Part shown: positions 37,424-46,688 of the stretch, in pieces | Position numbering within the stretch: the first letter of the stretch is position 1 | Layout of the letters: each line of letters opens with the position of its first letter | From: an uncultured Bacteriovorax sp. | GTDB lineage: Bacteria; Bdellovibrionota; Bacteriovoracia; Bacteriovoracales; Bacteriovoracaceae | DNA length: 64,000 nt | Direction: 5' to 3' | Assembly (NCBI GenBank): GCA_946480715.1 | Contig: CAMLKK010000011.1 | Coordinates: 16,308-80,307 of the forward strand | Notes under the pieces: generated by a model | What the model was told of the DNA's origin: nothing | The model's input: the letters and a program-made list of their open reading frames with translations, nothing else | Databases searched by the model: none | Made by a program: the position numbers and the translations under genes

Positions 37424-38178
37424 TGGATATTCGAAGGTTATATTCTAAAGCATACTATCCGCACACCGAATGGAATCTTCCTCGGGAGTTCTTTTTAAAA
37501 CTACCTGCCACATATTCTTTTGATCTTAAAGCATTAAGGGACTACGTCGGTAAAGTCATTGAGAAAGTTGGTCTTACAAATTTAAAAATGAATGATAACG
37601 AAACCATTTTCAATGTTGGCTACAAAGGAATGGGCTTTACTCATCGAAAAAATGCACTTAATCCTTCGCATGACGCTTTTAGATTGTTCAATGAGAAGGG
37701 GGAATTTGATACCTCTTCGTCTTCAAAACGCACAATGTATTCTCTCTTGAAAGATCGAGATAAACACCAATTTGAAAAAAATTTTACTGAAAAAACAGAA
37801 TATTTTACAGGCCCCCTCGAGAAGGCATTGTTACCGTTTAAATCCCTCATTACTAAAGTTCGTGTCGTGGAACTTGGTCCGGGGCAAAAGTTACATGAAC
37901 ATTTTGATTATCCGTTTTATGAAAATGTAAGAGTGCATGCAGTATTGGAAACAAATGAAGATGTTGAATGGTGGGTTGAAGATAAAATGTTCAAGATACC
38001 GGCCGATGGTAATTTTTATTGGTTTGATACAGGACGTGCTCATCAAGTCATAAATTCAGGAGCATCAATAAGAAGAGTTCTAAGCGTGCATCTTAGTGTG
38101 TACAAAGATAAAGAAAACAATTTGATCTATGGACCTGAAACTGATCTTGTTGATCTGATATTGGAATCCAAAATCTAA
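37423..38178 (+). CDS. Aspartyl/asparaginyl beta-hydroxylase-like oxygenase, second of the pair
   Basis: 251 aa. His160-x-Asp162 in LHEHFD, His207 in RAHQVIN, and Arg217-218 beyond it, plus the beta-helix residues between (EWWVEDKMFKIP). Starts at the last base of the radical SAM stop (TAATG). The N-terminal 130 residues are unlike the other three hydroxylases and may bind a partner or substrate. Confidence 0.77.
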   Translation: MDIRRLYSKAYYPHTEWNLPREFFLKLPATYSFDLKALRDYVGKVIEKVGLTNLKMNDNETIFNVGYKGMGFTHRKNALNPSHDAFRLFNEKGEFDTSSSSKRTMYSLLKDRDKHQFEKNFTEKTEYFTGPLEKALLPFKSLITKVRVVELGPGQKLHEHFDYPFYENVRVHAVLETNEDVEWWVEDKMFKIPADGNFYWFDTGRAHQVINSGASIRRVLSVHLSVYKDKENNLIYGPETDLVDLILESKI

Positions 38179-39149
38179 TTATATTCTTTCGAGAAGTCTT
38201 TTAACAAAATCCAGCTATGCTGAAATAGTCCTTTAAGCAATCCCACACTGTAGATAAAAAGAATGAATAAATGCATGAATAGATAGTCAGGCTTAAAAGC
38301 TTTATGCTTCCACAATCCTTGAATATAGACGATTAAGAAATAACTGAAGAAGAGAATTCCCAATTTTGATGAGAGGTTGAAGAGCCAGGTAAAAAAAAGA
38401 AAATTAAAAATAAGCGGAAGGAAATATATAAACTCTGACCAAAGTGGGAGCTTCATGAAATTTAGTACTCGGCATTCTCCGCTTTTCATAACAGAAGCGG
38501 CGAGTGGTCCATAGCTGGATTTACGGTCATGGTAGACGTACAAGCGAGGATCATACTTAATGACTTTGCCTTCAAGTTTTAATTTTTTTAGAAGATGATT
38601 TTCTTCATTTCTAAACAGTTCTCCATCAAATTGATGTTTCTCAAATAGTGACCTTTTCATCCAAAGGTTACAGAGTATAAGTGATGCTTCATCGGCCAGT
38701 ACTGGTTTCTCAGAATTATGAGCATGGTGTCTTTGAAAAGTTTTACCCATACATAAAGGTGATGAAAGCACATATCCTAAAATTTTCTGAAATCTTGAAC
38801 ATGTCGGAGAAGATTGGTCAGGCCCTCCAAGGACATCCCATTTATCGTCGAAATTCACTTTTTCAAAGTAATCAGTGGGCACAACACAGTCATCATCCAG
38901 AAATAATATGTTTTCCGCCTGACATTTCGTTACGCCGAAGTTTCTCGCCGCTGAAGGCGAGGACGATGGAATATAGTAGCATTTTACTTCTGGAAAATTA
39001 CTCTTAGTTTTCTCAAAATAAGACAGTTCACCGTTAAATATAACGATAGTCTCCATCTTTTCTGAACGCATAACGCTTCTTAGAGATTGCAGACAATTCT
39101 CAAGCTCTTTTTTTCTATTGTATGTAACGATGACAATGCTAAAATTCAT
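38175..39149 (-). CDS. Family 2 glycosyltransferase with C-terminal membrane segments
   Basis: 324 aa. GT-A fold: FSIVIVTYNRKKELENCL at the start and ILFLDDDCVVP (the metal-binding Asp motif) near 75-85. The C-terminal 80 residues have two to three hydrophobic segments that attach it to the inner membrane. Unlike the GT-B enzymes of this region it has no partner gene. Divergent from the HPr-kinase-like gene. Confidence 0.87.
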   Translation of the reverse strand: MNFSIVIVTYNRKKELENCLQSLRSVMRSEKMETIVIFNGELSYFEKTKSNFPEVKCYYIPSSSPSAARNFGVTKCQAENILFLDDDCVVPTDYFEKVNFDDKWDVLGGPDQSSPTCSRFQKILGYVLSSPLCMGKTFQRHHAHNSEKPVLADEASLILCNLWMKRSLFEKHQFDGELFRNEENHLLKKLKLEGKVIKYDPRLYVYHDRKSSYGPLAASVMKSGECRVLNFMKLPLWSEFIYFLPLIFNFLFFTWLFNLSSKLGILFFSYFLIVYIQGLWKHKAFKPDYLFMHLFILFIYSVGLLKGLFQHSWILLKDFSKEYN

Positions 39150-39172
39150 TAAACAATTATCCTAGTCTCGAG

Positions 39173-40210
39173 GTGATTTTGCAACGTATACAATTGCAAA
39201 TCTTTCATGTGACCGTTTATATCGAAAGCCAATGGGCGGAAGTAATCGAGTTATTGAAGAAGGATTTCTGGTCTTATTTATCGACAGATTCACCTTATGC
39301 AGAAGGATCAACAATTGCTCTTTCTCTATTCAGAGAAAACACTAAGCCTCAATTTCCTATTAAAGTAGCTAGTCTTCAAACCCAAAATGCAATTAATTAC
39401 GATGAAGGTTTTACACGTTTCAGCGATTATTATGGCTCGCTATACTCCATCATTGATTTTGAAAAAAACCGAGCGAAGATTTATTCAACAGACTTAGAAA
39501 AAATGCATGAGGTGGCTTATCTCATGATCTTATCCAGAGTGGGAAAAATCCTTGATCTCGATGGGCTTCATAAACTTCACGCATTTGCGATAAGTATCGG
39601 CGAAGTTGCTCTCGTCTGTATGATGCCCTCAAAAGGGGGGAAAAGTACTCTTCTGACAGAACTGTTGAAAGATCCAGAAGTGAAAATGCTTTCAGACGAT
39701 ATTCCTCTGGTTGATTCAAGAGGAAAGCTTTATCCATTTCTTTTAAAAATAGGAATGGATGAAATTCCGGCAGATTTCCAAATTGCAAATCCAGAAGAAA
39801 ATGTCTATCAGATGAAGCGAGCTCACTATGGAACCAAACAATTGGTATGTACTCGTGGAATAACAGAAAAATTAGAGATTCATGACAAACAATTTGAAAA
39901 AATAATATTGCTCGAATCATTTAGAGTGAATTCCCCCGTTTCAAGTTTAAGAAAAGTATCTTTTTGGAAATCATTCAAAGGCGTTTTTAAACATGGGATT
40001 ATAGGGGTCGGCTCTCCCATTATCATTGAGTACTTTTGGGAATTTGGTTCAAAAGATTTTGCAGTTAAAACCTTTATATTTTTAAGGCGGATGATTGCAT
40101 TCGGATTTCTATGTAAAAGAGCAAAGAGATATCACCTCTATGCTGGAACTGAACCGAAAAAGACAGCTCAGGATGTCTTAAAATTAATTCGTAGACTTAG
40201 CCATTGGTAA
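39173..40210 (+). CDS. HPr-kinase-like P-loop protein
   Basis: Up to 345 aa. A P-loop PSKGGKSTL near residue 152 and a following LSDDIPLVD match the HPr kinase/phosphorylase C-terminal fold. HPr-kinase-like proteins occur in RiPP clusters (for example the kinase of paeninodin-type lasso peptides). Start uncertain: GTG at 39173, or TTG at 39179 with GAGG five bases upstream. It may phosphorylate a peptide or a protein in this pathway. No HPr protein is nearby. Confidence 0.62.
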   Translation: MILQRIQLQIFHVTVYIESQWAEVIELLKKDFWSYLSTDSPYAEGSTIALSLFRENTKPQFPIKVASLQTQNAINYDEGFTRFSDYYGSLYSIIDFEKNRAKIYSTDLEKMHEVAYLMILSRVGKILDLDGLHKLHAFAISIGEVALVCMMPSKGGKSTLLTELLKDPEVKMLSDDIPLVDSRGKLYPFLLKIGMDEIPADFQIANPEENVYQMKRAHYGTKQLVCTRGITEKLEIHDKQFEKIILLESFRVNSPVSSLRKVSFWKSFKGVFKHGIIGVGSPIIIEYFWEFGSKDFAVKTFIFLRRMIAFGFLCKRAKRYHLYAGTEPKKTAQDVLKLIRRLSHW

Positions 40211-40215
40211 AATTT

Positions 40216-41988
40216 ATGAAGAAAATAAAATCAAAGCTCGAATCCTTTCTAAAAGACAGGCCACTCGTATGGTTATTCATTTTCACAATCTGTATCGTCG
40301 CAGGCTTTGCCAACAGAGTTGTTTACAATCCCGATGATTATTATGAGCTTTATTCCGCGCCAATTAAAAAGACGAATTTAGATTTTTATTTTACCGATGT
40401 TTCACATTTGATTGGTGTAAGACCTTATCACAAGGAGAGTTTCAGAAATTCTGATTCGTCTCACGTAATTATTGGGGATATTGATCGTGATCACTATGAA
40501 GACTTTATTTCAATAGGAAGAAACGAGAAAGGTAAAAATTTTTTCAATATTTACAAAAATGTTGAAGGTAAACGCTTCGATCTTCAAAAGGAACTGATGA
40601 AGCCTGTTTGGGATGAAGTTGGTAAAGAAAGAATTTACACAGCGGCGCTAACCGATTTGGATAATGATCAATGGTTGGATTTAGTCATTGTTCAGCAAAA
40701 AAATAACCAGCAACAGGTTACTTTTTTTAAAAACATAGCTGGCGAATTTAATTCAAATGTCTGGGCCCCAGTAATCACTGAAGGGGACAAAAGGAATATC
40801 AATCTCGTTGATGTCAATGCTGATGGTTTCGTTGATCTTTATTTCTCAAGTTTTCTACAAGATCGCATGACAAGTGTAACTCCGCTCATTTCAAATGGTT
40901 CAGATGGCGGTAAAAACATTCTTCTTCTCAACATGCTAGGAAAAAAATTCGAAGATCAAACAGATCGATACAATCTTGGCAATAGAGGCCTTAGCTGGAC
41001 TGCTGCGATTAGCGATTTTAATCAAGATGGATTTCCAGATATTGTCGACATTAACGATTTTGGATACAACGCTTTTAAGTTCAATCATGAAGGGAAATAT
41101 TTCAAAGAAGAGACGAAAGATTCTTTTCAAGCAGAAAACGTAAGTTATTCCATGTCCGGAGAAGTTGCTGACTTTAACAATGATGGTCTTTTCGATATTT
41201 TTATTTCCAACGTGAATAGGCCAACCCTTTTTTCAGGTAACAATTTTCTTCTTATAAATGATCCGAAGGCCAAGGGTAGATTCAGAAATCTTGCTTCTAA
41301 AGAACATGTCGATGCTTGCGGATGGGCCTGGGGGGCTAAAGCATTTGAACCCATGAGGGATGGGAATGAAGCTATCATTGTGGTTAATGCTCCCACGCGT
41401 TCACCGAATTCTGCTTTAAGATCCAGCTTTAACTCTGCTCCAATTTTTCTTAAAGAAGCTTTAATCAATGGTGATGACACTCTTTTTGCGAAAGGACATT
41501 TTAACAACCTTACTAAATTTCCTGAAAGAAACTGCGTTTTTGTGAAGAATGAAGACTCATATATAGATGTCGCTCATCAAGTGGGTATTAGAGATGAAAA
41601 AGGCGGAAAATCTATTGGGGAAATTGACTTTAATAATGATGGAGCTTCCGATTTTATAATTGGCAACATTGATTCGAATCCAATTCTTTATCAAGGGACT
41701 TATACCGGACCAAATAATTGGATTGGTTTAGAATTGGTGGGAAGAAAATCAAATCGAGATGCCATAGGCGCGGTTGTTAAAGTTAATTTCGATAAGAGAT
41801 CTAAGATTAAACAAGTCTTTCCTACGAATGGTTATCAGTCACAATCTACGAAAAAAATTATTTTTGGAATTAAGAAGGATGAGAAACTTTCTAATATTCA
41901 GATTATGTGGCCATCCCGCAACGTTCAAACCGTGACGAATTTCACCTTAGGGCAATACAACAGGATTGAGGAATATGTTCAAGATTGA
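40216..41988 (+). CDS. FG-GAP repeat protein with ASPIC/UnbV domain
   Basis: 590 aa from ATG at 40216 (overlap of the previous stop region). A membrane segment at residues 18-35 is followed by a propeller of at least five Asp-rich FG-GAP-type calcium repeats (DIDRDHYEDF, DLDNDQWLDL, DVNADGFVDL, DFNQDGFPDI, DFNNDGLFDI, DFNNDGASDF). The C-terminal 110 residues form an ASPIC/UnbV domain (GPNNWIGLELVGRKSNRDA, IGAVVKV). Exported and anchored. It overlaps the next gene, a UnbU/RnfD-like protein, an arrangement known from enediyne clusters. Confidence 0.85.
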   Translation: MKKIKSKLESFLKDRPLVWLFIFTICIVAGFANRVVYNPDDYYELYSAPIKKTNLDFYFTDVSHLIGVRPYHKESFRNSDSSHVIIGDIDRDHYEDFISIGRNEKGKNFFNIYKNVEGKRFDLQKELMKPVWDEVGKERIYTAALTDLDNDQWLDLVIVQQKNNQQQVTFFKNIAGEFNSNVWAPVITEGDKRNINLVDVNADGFVDLYFSSFLQDRMTSVTPLISNGSDGGKNILLLNMLGKKFEDQTDRYNLGNRGLSWTAAISDFNQDGFPDIVDINDFGYNAFKFNHEGKYFKEETKDSFQAENVSYSMSGEVADFNNDGLFDIFISNVNRPTLFSGNNFLLINDPKAKGRFRNLASKEHVDACGWAWGAKAFEPMRDGNEAIIVVNAPTRSPNSALRSSFNSAPIFLKEALINGDDTLFAKGHFNNLTKFPERNCVFVKNEDSYIDVAHQVGIRDEKGGKSIGEIDFNNDGASDFIIGNIDSNPILYQGTYTGPNNWIGLELVGRKSNRDAIGAVVKVNFDKRSKIKQVFPTNGYQSQSTKKIIFGIKKDEKLSNIQIMWPSRNVQTVTNFTLGQYNRIEEYVQD

Positions 41989-42811
41989 TCGGAACTGGTA
42001 TCAGTTTAGCGCTCATTGGATTTATATTTTATTATCACTCGGACTTTATCAGTCTTTGTTTCCTTTTTATAATTTTATCGGTGCCTATGTATTCGCAACA
42101 GCAGTTTATTTCCTAGGTCAAAAATATTTTCCTGAAATAGAAAAACACAATCTCTTGTCTGTCGTTACCGTCTGCAATTCTGTTTATCTAAATTTAGGTT
42201 ATAATTACAAACAGTATTACATTCTCCATATTGTCGTTCTTCTTGCATTATGGTCGAAATTCTATCTTAGGGATAAAGAATCAGGAAAAAGTTTGTACAA
42301 TCCGTCTATGGTTGGAATTTTCATAGTCGCGATGTTAGCTCCTTCATATGCCACTCACACACCCTATCTTTGGTCTTCGGAGTGGTGGCAGATCCTGATT
42401 GCCTTGATTGCAGGTACGACAGTAACATATCTGGTGAAGACGCATACGATTTCATACAGCTATATCCTAAGCTATATGGGATTTGCTTTCATAATCGACA
42501 TAATGAAGTTCATGGTAACTGGAACTACTTTTGATTATCAGCAAACGTTGTTTTGGGTTTTAGGTGCTTTTTCGTTCAATAAGTTGATTCATACGTTTCA
42601 TGTTATTTCTGATCCACAAAGTTCTCCATCATCAAGACAAGGAAGAATTTTATTCGGGATTAGCATTGCACTCGTGGAAGTTATCTTTAAGAATTTAGAT
42701 ATACTAAATAATGTGATTATTTCGTACTTGCTAGTTGCAACTGTATTTCAATTAGCGAGAACCAGAAATTTCAATCCTTTCAATTTTTCGAATTCAGCCG
42801 TAAAAGCATAG
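41975..42811 (+). CDS. RnfD/NqrB-like membrane protein (UnbU-like)
   Basis: About 278 aa, with roughly eight to ten hydrophobic segments. It has the family motifs YNPSMVGI and ISDPQSSPSSRQGRILFG. Proteins of this kind accompany UnbV-type proteins (established for enediyne clusters, where the pair is called UnbV/UnbU) and are distant relatives of the Rnf electron-transport subunit D, without the FMN-bearing partner subunits here. ATG at 41975 preferred over the TTG at 41966. Confidence 0.75.
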   Translation: MFKIDRNWYQFSAHWIYILLSLGLYQSLFPFYNFIGAYVFATAVYFLGQKYFPEIEKHNLLSVVTVCNSVYLNLGYNYKQYYILHIVVLLALWSKFYLRDKESGKSLYNPSMVGIFIVAMLAPSYATHTPYLWSSEWWQILIALIAGTTVTYLVKTHTISYSYILSYMGFAFIIDIMKFMVTGTTFDYQQTLFWVLGAFSFNKLIHTFHVISDPQSSPSSRQGRILFGISIALVEVIFKNLDILNNVIISYLLVATVFQLARTRNFNPFNFSNSAVKA

Positions 42812-42818
42812 GTGTTTT

Positions 42819-43895
42819 ATGAAAAAAATAATGTTAGTGACTTTATTCCTCCTCCTTGGTTGCAGCAGTAATACGAAAAATTCTTCGCAATCCGTTTCAG
42901 AACCATTATTAAATGTGAGTGAGTACGATGAGGCGAGCGATTATTTTGTTAACGATCGACAACATTTTAAGAGCTTCTTAGACAAATATTGGGATTCAAT
43001 TAAATTGAGCGATAAGAAACCCAAAAGCTATTACGTCGACAACTTTCAAGATAGACGTGTCAAGGATACATTTGTTCAGTGGATGACTAAATCGATTAAC
43101 GATTTCAACTCTCGAGAACTCAAGATTTATCACGGCAAGATGTTCAGCTATTTTTATCAAAATCGTGGGAAGGAAAAAACTATCTTCTATTCACATGGAA
43201 ATGTATCACCTTTAGCTTATTGGGCTGAGTTTGCGACAGCTTTCAATGATAGATTCAAAGATTACAATGTTGTTTTCATTCACTCGACAAAAATCAACTA
43301 TGATCCGAAAAATTATTCAGCTGAAGAGCTGAATTCACTCTTTGAAGAGGATACGAAGAATTTTTTTAACCAGACTAAGATTTCTGCTGATAAATCATAT
43401 TTCAATATCGTCTGCCATTCAGCGCTTTTCACTTATCAGTATTTCAAAAACAATCCGAACGGTTATGCAAAAATAGTTTATTATGCGCCAATGATTAAAA
43501 AGGCGTCGGACGATGTTGTACAAGATTTTTCGAAGATCTTCGACCCTAATCTAGTGATGGATAATTTCTACTCTGTCTATTATCTATATTCGTTATCAAC
43601 TCCTAGAGGAACCAGATCATTTCCGATTCCACACAATTCTTTAAGTTTTAATATTGCCACTGAGAAAAACCTAACAGAGTTGTACTACAAAGGATTAGAC
43701 ATTTCGTCATTCAAGAAAAAGGCCTTGATCCATGCAGATGGAGAATCAATGCTTACAGAGGAATCAATGGCCATGAAAGAGTTCAATCCTTCATCGGTAA
43801 TATTGTTAAAAAACATGCTTCATCACGATTATTTTTCCGTGCGCGACAGGTTTAATTATTACTTTGATTCTTTAGAGCAATTAATACTTCAGTAG
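42819..43895 (+). CDS. Lipoprotein with alpha/beta-hydrolase-like domain, copy 1
   Basis: 358 aa. Signal with lipobox LLLGC near residue 15. The domain shows HGN (oxyanion region, FYSHGNVSPLAYW), a nucleophile-like Ser in NIVCHSALF, and a C-terminal MLHHDYFSV that could supply the catalytic His. Homologous to 48656-49771; the two flank the second acyl-transfer cassette. Probably cuts or transfers an ester at the outer membrane (inference). Confidence 0.72.
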   Translation: MKKIMLVTLFLLLGCSSNTKNSSQSVSEPLLNVSEYDEASDYFVNDRQHFKSFLDKYWDSIKLSDKKPKSYYVDNFQDRRVKDTFVQWMTKSINDFNSRELKIYHGKMFSYFYQNRGKEKTIFYSHGNVSPLAYWAEFATAFNDRFKDYNVVFIHSTKINYDPKNYSAEELNSLFEEDTKNFFNQTKISADKSYFNIVCHSALFTYQYFKNNPNGYAKIVYYAPMIKKASDDVVQDFSKIFDPNLVMDNFYSVYYLYSLSTPRGTRSFPIPHNSLSFNIATEKNLTELYYKGLDISSFKKKALIHADGESMLTEESMAMKEFNPSSVILLKNMLHHDYFSVRDRFNYYFDSLEQLILQ

Positions 43896-43901
43896 GGAAA
43901 A

Positions 43902-45140
43902 ATTATCTTAACGCTTAATGGACTGAACTTTAAAAAAAGTATTCTTCTAGCTGTTAGCCTTGGGCTAATATATACCCTCGCTGGAAAATTCATTCTTCTA
44001 TTGTTAGTCATTTCGCTTATTCATTATTGGTTTATTTTCACATTGTCGATTTCCCATAAAAGATTCGCTGGTGTAATGGTATTCGTAAGCAGCGTAGTGC
44101 TGCTACTACTGACTAAAATCAACCTTCAACAGCAAGCAACTTGGTTTATTCCTTTGAGTCTGTCTTTTTACGTGTTTCGCAATTGGAGCGTATACTGGGA
44201 TTTTAGTTCTGATGGTGATCTAAATGACGTATCGCTTTTGGATTTTTTTCTTTTTTCATTTTACCTTCCAAGCTTTTTAACTGGTCCTTTTTTAAAAATT
44301 TCAGGTTTAATGAATGCAACAAAAGAAGAGTATTCATTCCAGAAAACTTCGGATGGCCTTTTTTTATTCATTCGAGGTTGCGCAAAAAAAGTACTTATTT
44401 CTCAGGTGCTCATTATACCTTTGATGGATAGAGGAAGTTTTTCCTCAGCTGAAACTGTTTTAAGACTTTTTTTGAATGTCATCTATGTAACGGCAGACTT
44501 AAGTTCTTATACTGATATGGTACGGGGAATCTCAAAAATTTGCGGAATCGATCTACCTATAAATTTTAATTTATCATTGTTAGCGACAAACATTTCTGAT
44601 TTTTGGCAAAGACAGCACATAACGTTTTCGAATTGGTTGCGGGAGTATATTTACTATCCACTCTTTTTCAAATCGTCTAGCCAGTATGGTGCTTCTGCAG
44701 GTTATGTTGTGGCCGTTTGTCTAACATTTCTTTTTTCGGGGTTTTGGCATGTGCCTTCACAGAGTGGATTAATATTTGCGACAGGACATATTTTTGCCTT
44801 CCTCTCTTTGAGTAAATCAGATACTCGCCTTGGTAAAATCAAAGATTTTATTATTATGTGGATTGTACTCCTCATTACATTTTGGCCCATAGTACAACCT
44901 GAGGACTCGTGGACTAAATTGAATCTTGATTGGAAAAAAACGATTATTTATTCTGCGTGGATTGGTGCTGTATTTAGTTGCTCTCTGTTTGCACTCTTAG
45001 AATATTATGATTATCAATTGAAGAAACAGAATTCTCTTAATCTTAAACTTTGGTCTTTAGTAATGCATGTGATGTTGTTTGCACTCACATTGATTTATTT
45101 CAACAAGAATGCGCCAACATTTCTATATTTTAGTTTTTAA
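43902..45140 (+). CDS. MBOAT O-acyltransferase, cassette 2, with ATT/ATC start
   Basis: About 412 aa. Family region ISDFWQRQHITFSNWLREYIYYPLFF and the catalytic His in FSGFWHVPSQSGL. Reading back from the first TTG in this frame (44001) the frame stays open to the stop of the previous gene (43893) and encodes ILLAVSLGLIYTLAGKFILL, which matches the second membrane part of the MBOAT at 30196. That stretch holds no ATG, GTG or TTG, so a rare start (ATT 43902 or ATC 43905, after AGGGA) is likely. A short form starting at 44001 is less likely. Confidence 0.8.
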   Translation: MILTLNGLNFKKSILLAVSLGLIYTLAGKFILLLLVISLIHYWFIFTLSISHKRFAGVMVFVSSVVLLLLTKINLQQQATWFIPLSLSFYVFRNWSVYWDFSSDGDLNDVSLLDFFLFSFYLPSFLTGPFLKISGLMNATKEEYSFQKTSDGLFLFIRGCAKKVLISQVLIIPLMDRGSFSSAETVLRLFLNVIYVTADLSSYTDMVRGISKICGIDLPINFNLSLLATNISDFWQRQHITFSNWLREYIYYPLFFKSSSQYGASAGYVVAVCLTFLFSGFWHVPSQSGLIFATGHIFAFLSLSKSDTRLGKIKDFIIMWIVLLITFWPIVQPEDSWTKLNLDWKKTIIYSAWIGAVFSCSLFALLEYYDYQLKKQNSLNLKLWSLVMHVMLFALTLIYFNKNAPTFLYFSF

Positions 45141-46107
45141 TCAATGCGTTCGTGATTAAAGAAGAACTTTCATGAGCAGGATGAATACAGTCAAAATATT
45201 TCACCTGAGAAAGTGATCGTAGGTCTACAATTTTGACATTAGCATTTTTCGCAACCGTAATAAGGTCTGCCAACAAGCTTTCTTCATATTCATTATATTC
45301 ATGAGCTACTGGAGTGGGAGGAATCCAGACAATTGTCTGATCAGACCGTGATTGAAAAGTAGAAATCAAATCTCCAAAAATTTTTATACCTTCTTTATTG
45401 TCTGAAGGATTATTGGTTGTCCATCTCATCATTGTTTCGCATTCACTAACTATCCGAGGGCGATGAATCTCTGGAAGTTGCATGCCAGATATATAGCCTC
45501 TTAAAGATGAATCTTGAATGTTTCGGAATTCTTCAACATGTAAATGTCTTTTGATTTTTCGATAATCGTCATTGGAATTCATGTTGTTAAAAAATGATTT
45601 TATAATGTCTTGAAGAATATATCGCTGTAGATACAATTCATAATTATACAGAATAGGTTTTAGAACCGCTGGAGTTGAATTTAATTCTGAAAAAAGCGAC
45701 AAGTTTTGCGCGCTAGACATCATCTTAATCATTCTTTGACTTGCAGACATAGGATTAAGTTCTATAAAAACTTTTGAATATTTCTTTTTTGTAGATTGAG
45801 CAAGTTTCAACATTTCACTATATGATCCCGCAACAAGACTCGCATTATACGAAGACTTCTCAATCAAACGAGGATCTATGGAATACGCTGTCCTTGATGA
45901 ACCAATGAAAATTGTGTCGACATCTTTTTCTGTCAATCCGTAAACTTTTTTTTGCCAATCGTAAGTAAGATAGAAGTAACTTGCACCATTAATATGATTC
46001 AAGAATTGGTGATAAAGTGAACTTCTTAATAAAAACTGAAAACTAAATAGGCTTGTAAAAAACAATACCAAAAAAATGATGGAACGATTTTTTACTGACA
46101 TTGGCAT
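45130..46107 (-). CDS. Membrane-anchored SGNH-like protein, cassette 2
   Basis: 325 aa (ATG 46107; 46101 also possible). An N-terminal membrane segment precedes a domain with DTIFIGSSRTAYSI (Ser nucleophile region), ELNPMSAS, and near the C-terminus YFDCIHPAHESS (Asp-x-x-His). Same role as the protein at 33114 is proposed. It is convergent with the MBOAT and overlaps its end by 11 bases. Confidence 0.72.
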   Translation of the reverse strand: MPMSVKNRSIIFLVLFFTSLFSFQFLLRSSLYHQFLNHINGASYFYLTYDWQKKVYGLTEKDVDTIFIGSSRTAYSIDPRLIEKSSYNASLVAGSYSEMLKLAQSTKKKYSKVFIELNPMSASQRMIKMMSSAQNLSLFSELNSTPAVLKPILYNYELYLQRYILQDIIKSFFNNMNSNDDYRKIKRHLHVEEFRNIQDSSLRGYISGMQLPEIHRPRIVSECETMMRWTTNNPSDNKEGIKIFGDLISTFQSRSDQTIVWIPPTPVAHEYNEYEESLLADLITVAKNANVKIVDLRSLSQVKYFDCIHPAHESSSLITNALIKN

Positions 46108-46349
46108 GTAACGATCCAGCTGTCTTTATATTGCTCTGAACATCTTAGAAATTTTGCTTTGGGTTTTATACAAAAATCCCTCGCAATTTCTTCGCACATT
46201 TTTTTAGGTACACAGCTATCGAGAATTTCAGGGTGGTCGAAGGGTTCAAGCGGTCCTTTAAGCTTGGCCTTTTTAGTCGGTTTTACATCAGTTGCTGACG
46301 CAAAAACGGGTAAGGAAAAGCTTAATAAAAAAATGAGTATATATTTCAT
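46092..46349 (-). CDS. Small secreted six-Cys protein
   Basis: 85 aa from the ATG at 46349 (preferred over 46373, which puts eight residues ahead of the signal). Signal peptide YILIFLLSFSLPVFASA, then a mature part of about 65 residues with six Cys, probably three disulfides. No family recognised. It overlaps the SGNH start by 16 bases and lies opposite the carrier gene at 46398. Confidence 0.7.
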   Translation of the reverse strand: MKYILIFLLSFSLPVFASATDVKPTKKAKLKGPLEPFDHPEILDSCVPKKMCEEIARDFCIKPKAKFLRCSEQYKDSWIVTCQCQ

Positions 46350-46397
46350 TATTCGATACAATGATAATAACATATTTTGCTTTAGATGGAGCAGCCA

Positions 46398-46688
46398 ATG
46401 TTATCCCAAGATGAGATTGTTCTCAAAGTAATTGGATTTCTAAACGACAATAAGAAATTCTTAAAAATCGAAACATCAAAACTAATTGATTCGGATACGC
46501 TCATTTTTGGCGAAAATGGTTTGCTTGATAGCATCGGCCTTGTTCATCTAATAGTTAATTTGGAAAAACAAATTAAAAACGAAACAGGGAAAAAGATTGT
46601 ATTAGTGAGCTCTGAAGCCATGAGTAGAACAAAGAGTCCGTTTAAATCTGTTTCGACAATTGCTCAATTAATCAAGGAAAAGCTTTGA
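46398..46688 (+). CDS. Acyl carrier protein, cassette 2
   Basis: 96 aa from ATG at 46398 (GGAG six bases upstream); 46386 is an in-frame alternative. Phosphopantetheine Ser in LLDSIGLVHLIVNLEK. It overlaps the next start (TTGA), an SDR gene. Counterpart of the carrier at 32906. Confidence 0.83.
   Translation: MLSQDEIVLKVIGFLNDNKKFLKIETSKLIDSDTLIFGENGLLDSIGLVHLIVNLEKQIKNETGKKIVLVSSEAMSRTKSPFKSVSTIAQLIKEKL

Noticed and set aside
40216..42811. Enediyne biosynthesis
   Set aside because: The UnbV/UnbU-like pair alone does not support it; no polyketide synthase is in the window.
42819..43895. Reading the lipoprotein and the MBOAT as one protein by stop readthrough at 43893
   Set aside because: The two share a frame, but one is an exported lipoprotein and the other a membrane enzyme; a rare start codon is simpler.
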